From contig DGNO01000005.1 in the NCBI GenBank assembly GCA_002389665.1, positions 271,292 through 335,291 on the forward strand: a DNA stretch of 64,000 nucleotides. Reading direction: 5' to 3'. A program made the position numbers and the translations under genes. Source of the stretch: Rhodobiaceae bacterium UBA4490 (GTDB taxonomy: Bacteria > Pseudomonadota > Alphaproteobacteria > Parvibaculales > Parvibaculaceae). This document shows positions 26,239-33,689 of this stretch, in pieces (the first letter of the stretch is position 1; every line of letters starts with the position of its first letter). The notes under the pieces are model-generated. The model made no database searches and was not told the DNA's origin. It saw only the letters and a program-made list of their open reading frames with translations.

Positions 26239-26566
26239 TAGTGCCCCTGCGTTACGCTGTGCCCCAACAATCCGTCTGCCGCTGTTGCCGGAGCGGCGGC
26301 GGACTGCACACACTGACAAGATTATCAGCAAATGAAATGAAAGGGGAAGAAAAGAACCAAAGCAACACAGCCGAATTGTGAGCAGGTGCAATAATCCGGC
26401 ACAAAGTGAAATAATGCTCTCGTTAAACCAAAGAATTCATGCCTGTCTTCACGAGCTGGTGATGGCGCTCATCTTTAGGTTGCGTGCGGCTGTGTTTCCC
26501 TGCGCGCTTTAGGTGGCATAGCTATCCGAGTAGGACTGTCCGGGCAGGGCGTCCGGGCAGGGCGGG
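26239..26566. other. Intergenic region between luxR and the DASS symporter gene
   Basis: About 330 bases with no supported gene. It should hold the luxR promoter, but I cannot pick -35/-10 boxes with confidence. Next to the symporter's stop codon is a perfect tandem direct repeat of 13 bases, GTCCGGGCAGGGC at 26538-26550 and 26551-26563. No lux-box-like dyad is seen above luxR. Confidence 0.5.
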
Positions 26567-28069
26567 TCAAAGCATGAGCCAGGCGCCGAGTGTCAGGACG
26601 GCAATGCCGATGAGATTAAGCCGCAGCCCGGCGCGCATCATGGCCTGCATGCCGATATGCCCGGAGCCGAAGACAATGGCATTGGGCGGTGTGGCAACCG
26701 GCAGCATGAAGGCGCAAGAGGCGGCCATGGCGGCGGGCAGGGCGAGGGCTTCCGGCGCAAGGCCCGCGGTAAGCGCGAGCGCGCCGGTGATCGGCAGGAA
26801 GGCGGAGGCCGTGGCCGTGTTGCTGGTCAGCTCGGTCAGGAAAATGATGAGCACCACCACCGCGCCCATCAGCACGAGCGGGCCGAGCAGGGCCGCGCCC
26901 GTGAGCTGCGCCCCGATCCAGGCGGCAAGGCCGGTGCCGTCCATTGCCTGTGCGAGGCTCAGCCCGCCGCCAAAGAGAATAAGAATGTCCCAGGGCGCTT
27001 TCTTCGCCCAGTCCCAATCGAGCAGGCGCGTGCGCTCCCCGTTCTCTCCCCGCTCGCCGCTCGGCAGAAGAAAAAGCGCCAACGCCCCGCCGATCGCAAT
27101 GCCCGCATCCGAAATACCGTCGAGAGGCAGAAAGAGGCTGAGCCAGGGATGCGTGATCCAAAGAAAGGCAATGAGGGCGATCACCGCGCCCACCCGCTTT
27201 TCCGCAGGGCGCATGGTGCCGAGCGCGCGGCGCATCTCACCGATCAGCGCGGTGTTTTCGCCCGAACCCGTTTCCTCTTCATGGGCGGGCACGGCAAAGG
27301 CAAACCGGGTGAGCGTCAGCCAGGCAAGCGGCAAGAGCACCAGCACGGCGGGCACGCCGACCGCCATCCAGTCCGCAAAGCCGATCTCGATCCCGTGGCT
27401 CTGGCTGAGATAGCCCGCGGCAAGCGCATTCGGCGGGGAGCCCACGAGCGTGCCGAGCCCGCCGATGGACGCGGCATAAGCAATGCCGAGCATCATGGCC
27501 CTTGCATAGGCGCTGCGCCCCGCGCTTTGCGCCTCGCCTTCTTTTTTTGCCCCTTCGATGAGGGAGAGCGCGATGGGCAGCATCATCATCGCGGTCGCCG
27601 TATTGCTTACCCACATGGAAAGGAAAGCGGTGGCCACCATGACACCTGCAATGAGAAGGCGGGGCCGCCCGCCGGCCCGGGCGATGATGGCGAGCGCAAT
27701 GCGCCGGTGCAGGCCCGCCCGCTGCATGGCAAGCGCCATCCAGAAGCCGCCGAGAAAGAGAAAGATGATCGGGTTGGCATAAGGCGCGGCGGCCATGGAA
27801 ATCGGCGCGACACCGAGAAGGGGAAAAGCGGCGAGCGGCAACAGCGCGGTCGCGGCAAGGGGCACCGCCTCGCTCACCCACCAGATCGCCATCCAAAGCG
27901 CAATGGCGGCGGTGGCCCAGCCTGCAGCCTCAAGCCCGCTAGGCGCCGGTAGAAGAAAAAGGGCAAGCGCTGCAAGCGGCCCGGCGATCAGTCCGGCGTG
28001 TGAAACCCAACCTGAATTTCTTTCTGGTCCGTCAGGGGCGCGGTGCTGTGGGGCGTTCGGTTGCGGCAT
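26567..28069 (-). CDS. DASS-family (SLC13-like) sodium/anion symporter
   Basis: A 500-residue inner-membrane protein with about 11-12 hydrophobic segments. The two Ser-Asn-Thr substrate and sodium motifs of the divalent anion:Na+ symporter family are visible: VSNTATAMMMLPIA in the first half and TSNTATASAFLPIT in the second. The family imports dicarboxylates such as succinate and malate, citrate or sulfate. A soluble insertion at about residues 245-275 is rich in charged residues. Substrate cannot be told. It stands alone between the luxR leader and the MarR gene. Confidence 0.9.
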   Translation of the reverse strand: MPQPNAPQHRAPDGPERNSGWVSHAGLIAGPLAALALFLLPAPSGLEAAGWATAAIALWMAIWWVSEAVPLAATALLPLAAFPLLGVAPISMAAAPYANPIIFLFLGGFWMALAMQRAGLHRRIALAIIARAGGRPRLLIAGVMVATAFLSMWVSNTATAMMMLPIALSLIEGAKKEGEAQSAGRSAYARAMMLGIAYAASIGGLGTLVGSPPNALAAGYLSQSHGIEIGFADWMAVGVPAVLVLLPLAWLTLTRFAFAVPAHEEETGSGENTALIGEMRRALGTMRPAEKRVGAVIALIAFLWITHPWLSLFLPLDGISDAGIAIGGALALFLLPSGERGENGERTRLLDWDWAKKAPWDILILFGGGLSLAQAMDGTGLAAWIGAQLTGAALLGPLVLMGAVVVLIIFLTELTSNTATASAFLPITGALALTAGLAPEALALPAAMAASCAFMLPVATPPNAIVFGSGHIGMQAMMRAGLRLNLIGIAVLTLGAWLML

Positions 28070-28150
28070 GGCGAATGGTTTAGCTTTCGGATGGGTTTGT
28101 CTTTCGCCAGCATAATGCGGGAAGGCGGAAACGGGGATAAGTTGCGCGCC

Positions 28151-28714
28151 TCAGCGCAGCGTATCGACGATTTCGGAAATGCGGCGGAAGAAATGCAGCC
28201 CCTGCACGATTTCCTCCTCGCTCATATTGTCGATGATCCGCTGCACATAGGCTTCGCCGCTTCCGATCATCTTTTCCAGATGCGTCTCGCCTTCCGCGGT
28301 CAGCGTGACGATCTTCTCCCGCCCCGAGCGCGGGTCTTCTTCCAGCCGCACCAGCGCGAGCGGCGGCTGCGCCATGGCGCGCAGGGCCTTGGTGATGGCG
28401 GCGCCGGAAATTTCGAACCAGGCGGAAAGCGAGCGCTCGATGGCCTTGCGGTTCATCGCCCGGCCGTCCCGGCCTTCGGAATGAATGAGCCAGAGGATCG
28501 CGACCTGATGGCGGCTCAGCGTGCCGCCGCGCAAGGCATCTTCCAGCGCGATCCCGGCCTTGTAATGGATCGGATAGTAATATTCGAGGAATTGCAGCGC
28601 GGCTCTTTTCGTCTCCCCCTTTGGCTTACCCTTAGGTCCGCCTGGTTTTTTTGCTTTGGGGGCGGGACTTGCCGCTTTGCCGCCCGCGCCTGAAATTTTG
28701 CCGTCTTTACCCAT
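28151..28714 (-). CDS. MarR-family winged-helix transcriptional regulator
   Basis: A 187-residue protein. Residues 1-35 form a Lys/Gly/Pro/Ala-rich, very basic extension. The MarR domain follows, with the winged helix around LSRHQVAILWLIHSEG, then AWFEISGAAITKALRAMAQ as recognition region and the wing with DPRSGREKIVTLTAEGE. MarR proteins bind palindromes as dimers and usually release DNA when a small aromatic or lipid ligand binds. It is divergent from the P450 gene, and an 8-base-arm palindrome lies between the two. Confidence 0.85.
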   Translation of the reverse strand: MGKDGKISGAGGKAASPAPKAKKPGGPKGKPKGETKRAALQFLEYYYPIHYKAGIALEDALRGGTLSRHQVAILWLIHSEGRDGRAMNRKAIERSLSAWFEISGAAITKALRAMAQPPLALVRLEEDPRSGREKIVTLTAEGETHLEKMIGSGEAYVQRIIDNMSEEEIVQGLHFFRRISEIVDTLR

Positions 28715-28792
28715 ACTTGCCGCCTTTTCCGCCGCCGCTTACCTGCTTCGCGCCGCCATTCTAGCGGCTGTACGCCATTCGTCACCGTTCTT

Positions 28793-28815
28793 AATTGTTT
28801 ACAAAAGAAACAATT
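28793..28815. promoter_or_regulatory. Candidate MarR operator between marR-type gene and P450 gene
   Basis: AATTGTTT at 28793-28800 and AAACAATT at 28808-28815 form a perfect 8-base inverted repeat with a 7-base spacer. It lies 78 bases from the regulator's start codon and 40 bases upstream of the P450 start. Its symmetry and AT richness are typical of MarR operators. Confidence 0.65.
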
Positions 28816-28854
28816 TATTGAATCAATGGTACCGTCTTAAGGGAGGAGGACGAT

Positions 28855-30114
28855 ATGGAAAATGGAACGAGCGATCCCGCCGCGCTGCTGGCGGCCTTGC
28901 CGGAAGGCGATACGATTGCCGCCCCTTACGGGCTTTATGAAAAACTGCGGCCCCATGCCCCGCTTTATGGCTACAAGGATTATCCGCCGGGCACGGTGCC
29001 CGATGCCGATGAGCCGGTAACCGCCTGGGTGCTGCTCGATTATGAGCATGTGGCCGCCGCCGCGCGCGATCACCGCACTTTTTCATCGCGCGATCCTTTG
29101 CAGGAGCAGTCGTCGGCGCCGACGCTTATGCTCGTCAATCACGACAATCCGGACCATGACCGCCTGCGCGGCATTGTCAATCTGGCGTTCTCGCGCAAGC
29201 GCGTCGAAGCGCTGGAGCCGGATGTGGCCCGCGTCGTCGAAAAAGCGGTGGCCGAGCTTGGCGCGGGCGAGCGGGAGATGATCTCGACCCTTGCCGCCCA
29301 TATTCCGGCGCGCGTGATGGTGGATCTGCTCGGCCTGCCGGTGGAAATCGTCGAGCGCTTCAGAGGCTGGGCGACGGCCTTCATGCTCTCCGCCAATCTC
29401 AGCCCCGAAGAGCGCGCGGCCAGCAATCTGGAACTTGCCGGTTATTTCGCCGAGCGGGTGCAATCTCTCCATGCCAAACTCGAAGCGGGTGAAGAGATCC
29501 CCGACAGCTTGATCAGCGCGCTTTTGAAAGCGGATATGGAAGGCGAGAAACTCAGCCTCGATGAAGTGACGCGCTTCTGCATCACGCTGGTTGTGGCGGG
29601 CTCGGAGACGACGTCGTTTCTCCTCGGCAACCTGCTTTACAATCTTGCCGCCATGCCGGAACTGCGCGCGCGTCTTGCCGCCGATGAAAGCCTAATCACG
29701 CCGTTCATTGAAGAGACTTTGCGCCATAGCGGCCCGCCGCAGCGCCTCTTCCGCATTGCCTTGAGAGATGCGGAAATCGGCGGCAAGAAAATCAAGGAAG
29801 GCGATTGGGTGGCGCTCTTCTTTGCTGCGGCCAATCACGATCCGGCGATGTTCGAGGAACCGGCGCGGTTCGATATTTCCCGGCCCAATCTCAACAAGCA
29901 GCTCACCTTCGGGGTGGGTATTCACCACTGCCTCGGCTCGGCGCTGGCGCGGATGGAAGCCCGCGCGCTTGTTTCGGCCATGGTGAACCAGATGGAGGAT
30001 ATCAGTCTTGCCGGCGCGCCCGTGCCCCAGCGCACCTCGCTCCTCAATCACGGCTTCGATGGGCTGACTTTGCGTCTGACACCGAAAGAAAAGGAGAAAG
30101 CCCATGCAAGCTGA
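28855..30114 (+). CDS. Cytochrome P450
   Basis: A 419-residue soluble bacterial P450. Visible motifs are the oxygen-binding helix I segment [13 protein letters not shown], ExxR in [15 protein letters not shown], and the heme loop [19 protein letters not shown] with the iron-ligating Cys at about residue 359. Bacterial P450s insert oxygen into lipids, terpenes, steroids or aromatics using electrons from ferredoxin; no ferredoxin gene is adjacent. The ribosome-binding site is GGGAGGAGG. The stop region overlaps the SnoaL-like gene by 11 bases. The divergent MarR regulator probably controls this pair. Confidence 0.93.
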   Translation: MENGTSDPAALLAALPEGDTIAAPYGLYEKLRPHAPLYGYKDYPPGTVPDADEPVTAWVLLDYEHVAAAARDHRTFSSRDPLQEQSSAPTLMLVNHDNPDHDRLRGIVNLAFSRKRVEALEPDVARVVEKAVAELGAGEREMISTLAAHIPARVMVDLLGLPVEIVERFRGWATAFMLSANLSPEERAASNLELAGYFAERVQSLHAKLEAGEEIPDSLISALLKADMEGEKLSLDEVTRFCITLVVAGSETTSFLLGNLLYNLAAMPELRARLAADESLITPFIEETLRHSGPPQRLFRIALRDAEIGGKKIKEGDWVALFFAAANHDPAMFEEPARFDISRPNLNKQLTFGVGIHHCLGSALARMEARALVSAMVNQMEDISLAGAPVPQRTSLLNHGFDGLTLRLTPKEKEKAHAS

Positions 30115-30523
30115 GGCGCTGACCGGCGAGGAAAGTCGGAACCTGGAAGCGACGCAGGCCCTTTTCGCCGCCTTTGGCGATGGGGACGTGCCGCGCATCA
30201 TGACGTATCTCGCCGATGACCCGCGCATCGAGTTTTACGGGCCCTCCGTCATCCCTTATGCCGGCACCTATCAGGGCCGGGAGGAATGCGCGAGGTTCTT
30301 CGAAACGGTGCTGAGCTCCGTCGATATCCATGTCTTCGAGCCGGAAGAGTTCATCGCCTCGGGCAAGAAGGTCATCGTCACCGGCCACCTGCATTTGACG
30401 GCGCGTGCCACGGGCCGGGACATCCGTTCGGATTTCGTCCATGTCATCGACCTCGACGGAGCGAAATGGACGCGGTTCCGGGACTTCATGAACACGGCGG
30501 AGGCGGTGGCCGCCTTTTCGTGA
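30104..30523 (+). CDS. SnoaL/NTF2-like small enzyme or binding protein
   Basis: A 139-residue cone-shaped alpha+beta barrel protein of the NTF2/SnoaL/ketosteroid isomerase superfamily. The layout is typical: an N-terminal helix pair ([20 protein letters not shown]), IEFYGP, the segment [14 protein letters not shown], and the closing strand [15 protein letters not shown]. Members isomerise, hydrolyse or cyclise small lipids and polyketides, and several serve with P450s. It overlaps the P450 gene by 11 bases and is in the same operon. Function unknown. Confidence 0.78.
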   Translation: MQAEALTGEESRNLEATQALFAAFGDGDVPRIMTYLADDPRIEFYGPSVIPYAGTYQGREECARFFETVLSSVDIHVFEPEEFIASGKKVIVTGHLHLTARATGRDIRSDFVHVIDLDGAKWTRFRDFMNTAEAVAAFS

Positions 30524-30595
30524 TTGGGGATATTTGCAGGGGCGGGCCGAAGCTAGGGAGGTAAGCCGGGGAACTGAGCCAGGGCTGCGGGCGGT

Positions 30596-30670
30596 TGGCT
30601 GGGGCGGCAGGATTCGAACCTGCGCATGGCGGTACCAAAAACCGCTGCCTTACCGCTTGGCTACGCCCCA
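30596..30670 (-). tRNA. tRNA-Gln (anticodon TTG)
   Basis: Read on the minus strand the 75-base gene folds as a full cloverleaf. The acceptor stem TGGGGCG/CGCCCCA is perfect. The anticodon stem is GCGGT/ACCGC with loop TTTTGGT (anticodon TTG). A GGTTCGAATCC T-loop follows. The 3' CCA is encoded. It lies 122 bases before the next tRNA gene's end and opposite to it. Confidence 0.95.
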
Positions 30671-30779
30671 AGACCGCTCATTAAGTGGCCGGAACATAGC
30701 GAGTGAATTGGGCTTCTGCAACGGTATTTCCCCCCTTGCAGGCCCGCGCCCGCCCCTGTATAACGCGCCCTCGACAAGG

Positions 30780-30856
30780 CGGAGCGTAGCGCAGCCTGGT
30801 AGCGCACCTCGTTCGGGACGAGGGGGTCGCAGGTTCAAATCCTGCCGCTCCGACCA
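30780..30856 (+). tRNA. tRNA-Pro (anticodon CGG)
   Basis: A 77-base cloverleaf. Acceptor stem CGGAGCG pairs with CGCTCCG. The anticodon stem is CTCGT/ACGAG with loop TTCGGGA, giving anticodon CGG. The T-arm contains GGTTCAAATCC and the CCA end is encoded. The polysaccharide locus and the drop in GC start about 170 bases downstream. Confidence 0.95.
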
Positions 30857-31028
30857 GTCTTTCCCGCGAAATTTTCAATTTCTTCTTCTATCGCAGGATA
30901 GATTTCAAAACGCTGCATCTGCTTCAATATGTGATGGCAGATGGGGGCAACTAATGTTGCGCGTGCGAACGTCATAATTTGTGATAATAACGGACTAGGG
31001 AAACCGGAGTTAGGGCAGGGAGCGACGT

Positions 31029-31694
31029 TTGGCGTATCGTTACCTCAAACGCGTCATCGATATTATCGGTGCTTTCATTGCGATCATTATAGCGGCGGTT
31101 CCCCTTGTTCTCGTTGCGTTTGCGGTACGTTGGTCGCTGGGGCGTCCGATATTGTTCAGGCAAGAGCGGATTGGGCGGTACGGGCAGCCTTTCCACCTAA
31201 CCAAACTTCGTACGATGAGGGACATGCGTACGCCGGATGGACAGCCTCTGTCTGACGAAGAACGACTGACGGCTTTTGGCCGTTTTCTGCGTGCTAGCAG
31301 CTTGGACGAATTGCCAGAGCTTTGGAATGTTCTCAAGGGCGATATGAGTCTTGTCGGCCCCCGCCCACTTCTTCCCGAATACTTGCCTTATTACTCCGAG
31401 CGCCAAATGCGCCGCCACGAGGTGCGGCCGGGGCTTACAGGCTTAGCGCAAGTTAGGGGGCGGAATGCGATATCATGGGAGGCGCGGTTGGAAGCGGACG
31501 TTGAATATGTCGAGAACCTCTCACTGGCATTGGATTGCGAGATTCTTCTGCGCACCGTCGCTACGGTCTTTGCTAGAGAAGGTATTTCGGCCGACGGACA
31601 TGCTACGATGCCCCGGTTTGACGATGAAATGAAAGCGAAGAAACAAAAAAAAACCCACCCGCAAACTGATGCCTTACGGGGTAAGGAAAGCTAA
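31029..31694 (+). CDS. pglC: Phosphoglycosyl transferase (undecaprenyl-phosphate sugar-1-P transferase, PglC-like)
   Basis: A 221-residue monotopic membrane enzyme of the short PglC type. It moves a sugar-1-phosphate from a UDP-sugar to undecaprenyl phosphate, starting a glycan. One hydrophobic segment (about residues 10-35) is followed by LGRPILFRQERIGRYGQPF, KLRTMRDM, the Asp-Glu catalytic pair in SSLDELPELWNVLKGDMSL, and VGPRPLLPEYLPYYS. The start is a TTG at 31029 behind GGGAG, since no upstream ATG exists and the usual N-terminus begins here. pglD and pglE homologues follow, so the sugar is probably a diacetamido-bacillosamine-like one. Confidence 0.88.
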   Translation: MAYRYLKRVIDIIGAFIAIIIAAVPLVLVAFAVRWSLGRPILFRQERIGRYGQPFHLTKLRTMRDMRTPDGQPLSDEERLTAFGRFLRASSLDELPELWNVLKGDMSLVGPRPLLPEYLPYYSERQMRRHEVRPGLTGLAQVRGRNAISWEARLEADVEYVENLSLALDCEILLRTVATVFAREGISADGHATMPRFDDEMKAKKQKKTHPQTDALRGKES

Positions 31695-32305
31695 TGGCTC
31701 CAATGGATCAAATTGCGGTCATAGGTGCTGGCGGTCATGCCAAAGTTCTAGTTGCCGCATGGCTCGAGGCTGGCGGGCAAGTCGGCGCGATCTATGATAA
31801 AGATCCGGCTCGTGTCGGTGACATTCTCTTGGGGCATCAAATTCTATCGCAATCCGAAGATGCATTGAAGGATCTTGCTGCGATTTTGGCAATCGGTGAC
31901 AATAAGACACGGGCGCAGCTTGCAGGCCGTCTTAAGCCAGCCAGCTGGCAAACTGTTATCCATCCCCGGGCATGGGTGCACGAGAGCGCTAGAATTGGGG
32001 CCGGAACACTGATTTGCGCGGGAGCCGTTGTGCAGCCAGATGCAAAAATTGGTGAACATGCCATTATAAACACGGGTGCAATTGTCGAACACGATTGTCG
32101 CATCGGAGCGTTTACCCATGTTGGCCCGAGCGCCTGTTTGGGAGGTGATGTAAAAGTGGGCGATGGAGTATTTGTTGGTCTGGGCGCTAAAGTCTTGCCG
32201 CAAAGACGTATCGGCGATTGGGCGGTTGTCGGAGGGGGAGCATGTGTCACGAAGGACGTTGGCGAAAAAGAAACAGTCGTTGGCATTCCCGCTGCCGTGA
32301 TTTGA
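31694..32305 (+). CDS. pglD: Sugar O- or N-acetyltransferase, PglD/NeuD-like
   Basis: A 203-residue protein. The N-terminal domain (IAVIGAGGHAKVLVAAW, residues 6-22) is the Rossmann-type sugar-binding part of PglD. The C-terminal half is a left-handed beta helix made of hexapeptide repeats, including GAIVEHDCRIGAFTHVG with the conserved active-site His. PglD acetylates the 4-amino group of a UDP-4-amino-sugar. Its ATG overlaps the preceding stop as TAATG. Order PglC, PglD, PglE matches the Campylobacter pgl cluster in part. Confidence 0.85.
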   Translation: MAPMDQIAVIGAGGHAKVLVAAWLEAGGQVGAIYDKDPARVGDILLGHQILSQSEDALKDLAAILAIGDNKTRAQLAGRLKPASWQTVIHPRAWVHESARIGAGTLICAGAVVQPDAKIGEHAIINTGAIVEHDCRIGAFTHVGPSACLGGDVKVGDGVFVGLGAKVLPQRRIGDWAVVGGGACVTKDVGEKETVVGIPAAVI

Positions 32306-32328
32306 AGCGCCGATCGAAAGAATAAGAA

Positions 32329-33474
32329 ATGAAATCTGAAAACCAGTCACCATATCGCATCTTGCTCTCTCCGCCTCATATGAGCGGCCGGGAACGCAAG
32401 TATGTTGACGAGGTTTTTGCGACAAATTTTGTGGCGCCCGCCGGCCCTATTCTTTCCCGCTTTGAGCAGATGTTCTGTGAAAAAACCGGCTTTTCCCATG
32501 CTGTCGCGGTCTCCAGTGGCACGGCTGCGCTGCATCTTGCGCTCCGTTGTGCGGGGATTGAGCGAGGTGACCGAGTATGGGCACCCACATTCACCTTCAT
32601 CGCTTCAATTGCGCCAATTATATATCAGGGCGCAACGCCGATCCTTTTCGATTGTGATGAGCAGAATTGGAACATCGATCTGGGCCTCGTCGAGGAGGAG
32701 TTGAAAAAAGCTGCCGGACGGAATGAGCTGCCTAAGGCAATCATTGCCGTCGACCTTTATGGCATGCCCTGCGATCTGGATCGTCTAAAAGCTATAGCGG
32801 CTCCTTATGAAATAGCCGTCATCGCCGATTCTGCTGAAGCAATTGGCAGCCGGCGGAACGGTAAGCATGCCGGTTTTGGTGCAGACAGCGCAGCATTCTC
32901 GTTCAACGGAAACAAGTTGATAACGACCGGCGGCGGGGGGTTGCTGGCAAGCGAGGATGAAAAACTTGTCGAGTATGCACGCTTCCTTTCCCAGCAAGCC
33001 CGGGCGCCGGTTCTTCATTATGAACACGAAGAGATCGGCTATAATTACCGCATGAGTTCTATCAATGCAGCCGTCGGATGCGGGCAGTTGGAGGTTCTGG
33101 AAGAGCGCGTTATCAGGCGGCGCGAGATCTTTGAGAATTATCGCAAGTCACTTGGCTCTCTTCCTGGTATTCGTTTTCCCGATGAACCTGCTGGGGCCAG
33201 AGCGAACCGTTGGCTTAGCGTGTTGACAACTAATGGGCGGCCGGATCTCGCCAAATTTATTCTCAGCCTCAACGAGCTTGGTATTGAAGCCCGCAGGCTT
33301 TGGAAACCAATGCATCTGCAAGGCGCGCTGAAAGGTGTGAGCGTAATAGGAGGAAGCGTCGCGGAGAGACTGTTTGAAACAGGGCTTTGCTTGCCTTCCG
33401 GAACTGATATGACTAAAGCAGACGAAGAGTTTGTCGCGGCAGCCGTGAAGAAAATTGTATCGGAAATTGCGTAA
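32329..33474 (+). CDS. pglE: DegT/DnrJ/EryC1-family UDP-4-keto-sugar aminotransferase, PglE-like
   Basis: A 381-residue PLP enzyme that aminates the 4-keto group of a UDP-deoxy-sugar using glutamate. Motifs: VSSGTAALHLALRC, WAPTFTFIASIAPIIYQGA, IADSAEAIGSRR, and SFNGNKLITTGGGGLLAS with the PLP Lys at about residue 196. The GNKLITTGGGG pattern is that of the PglE/LegC branch. The 4,6-dehydratase (PglF) that would supply the keto-sugar is not in this window. It stands 23 bases after pglD. Confidence 0.86.
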   Translation: MKSENQSPYRILLSPPHMSGRERKYVDEVFATNFVAPAGPILSRFEQMFCEKTGFSHAVAVSSGTAALHLALRCAGIERGDRVWAPTFTFIASIAPIIYQGATPILFDCDEQNWNIDLGLVEEELKKAAGRNELPKAIIAVDLYGMPCDLDRLKAIAAPYEIAVIADSAEAIGSRRNGKHAGFGADSAAFSFNGNKLITTGGGGLLASEDEKLVEYARFLSQQARAPVLHYEHEEIGYNYRMSSINAAVGCGQLEVLEERVIRRREIFENYRKSLGSLPGIRFPDEPAGARANRWLSVLTTNGRPDLAKFILSLNELGIEARRLWKPMHLQGALKGVSVIGGSVAERLFETGLCLPSGTDMTKADEEFVAAAVKKIVSEIA

Positions 33475-33689
33475 GCGAGAGGCAGGCTAGCGCGCGTAAA
33501 TAGCCCTCCGAACGGCGGGCACAATCCAAATACCGTCTGCTCTTCGTCCACTTCTTCCCGGAACCTTTCATAGAGGTGCGCCGGATACCCGCTGCGATGG
33601 TCATTACTTAAGAAGACGGCCCATGATAAGCGGGCGGCGCCTTGCGGGGTGTGAATCAAAAAGGCCTGGCTGGTTAGTGGAAATTTACT

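Noticed and set aside
26538..26563. Tandem 13-base repeat considered as the start of an iteron or CRISPR-like array
   Set aside because: Only two copies with no spacer; a simple local duplication is enough to explain it.
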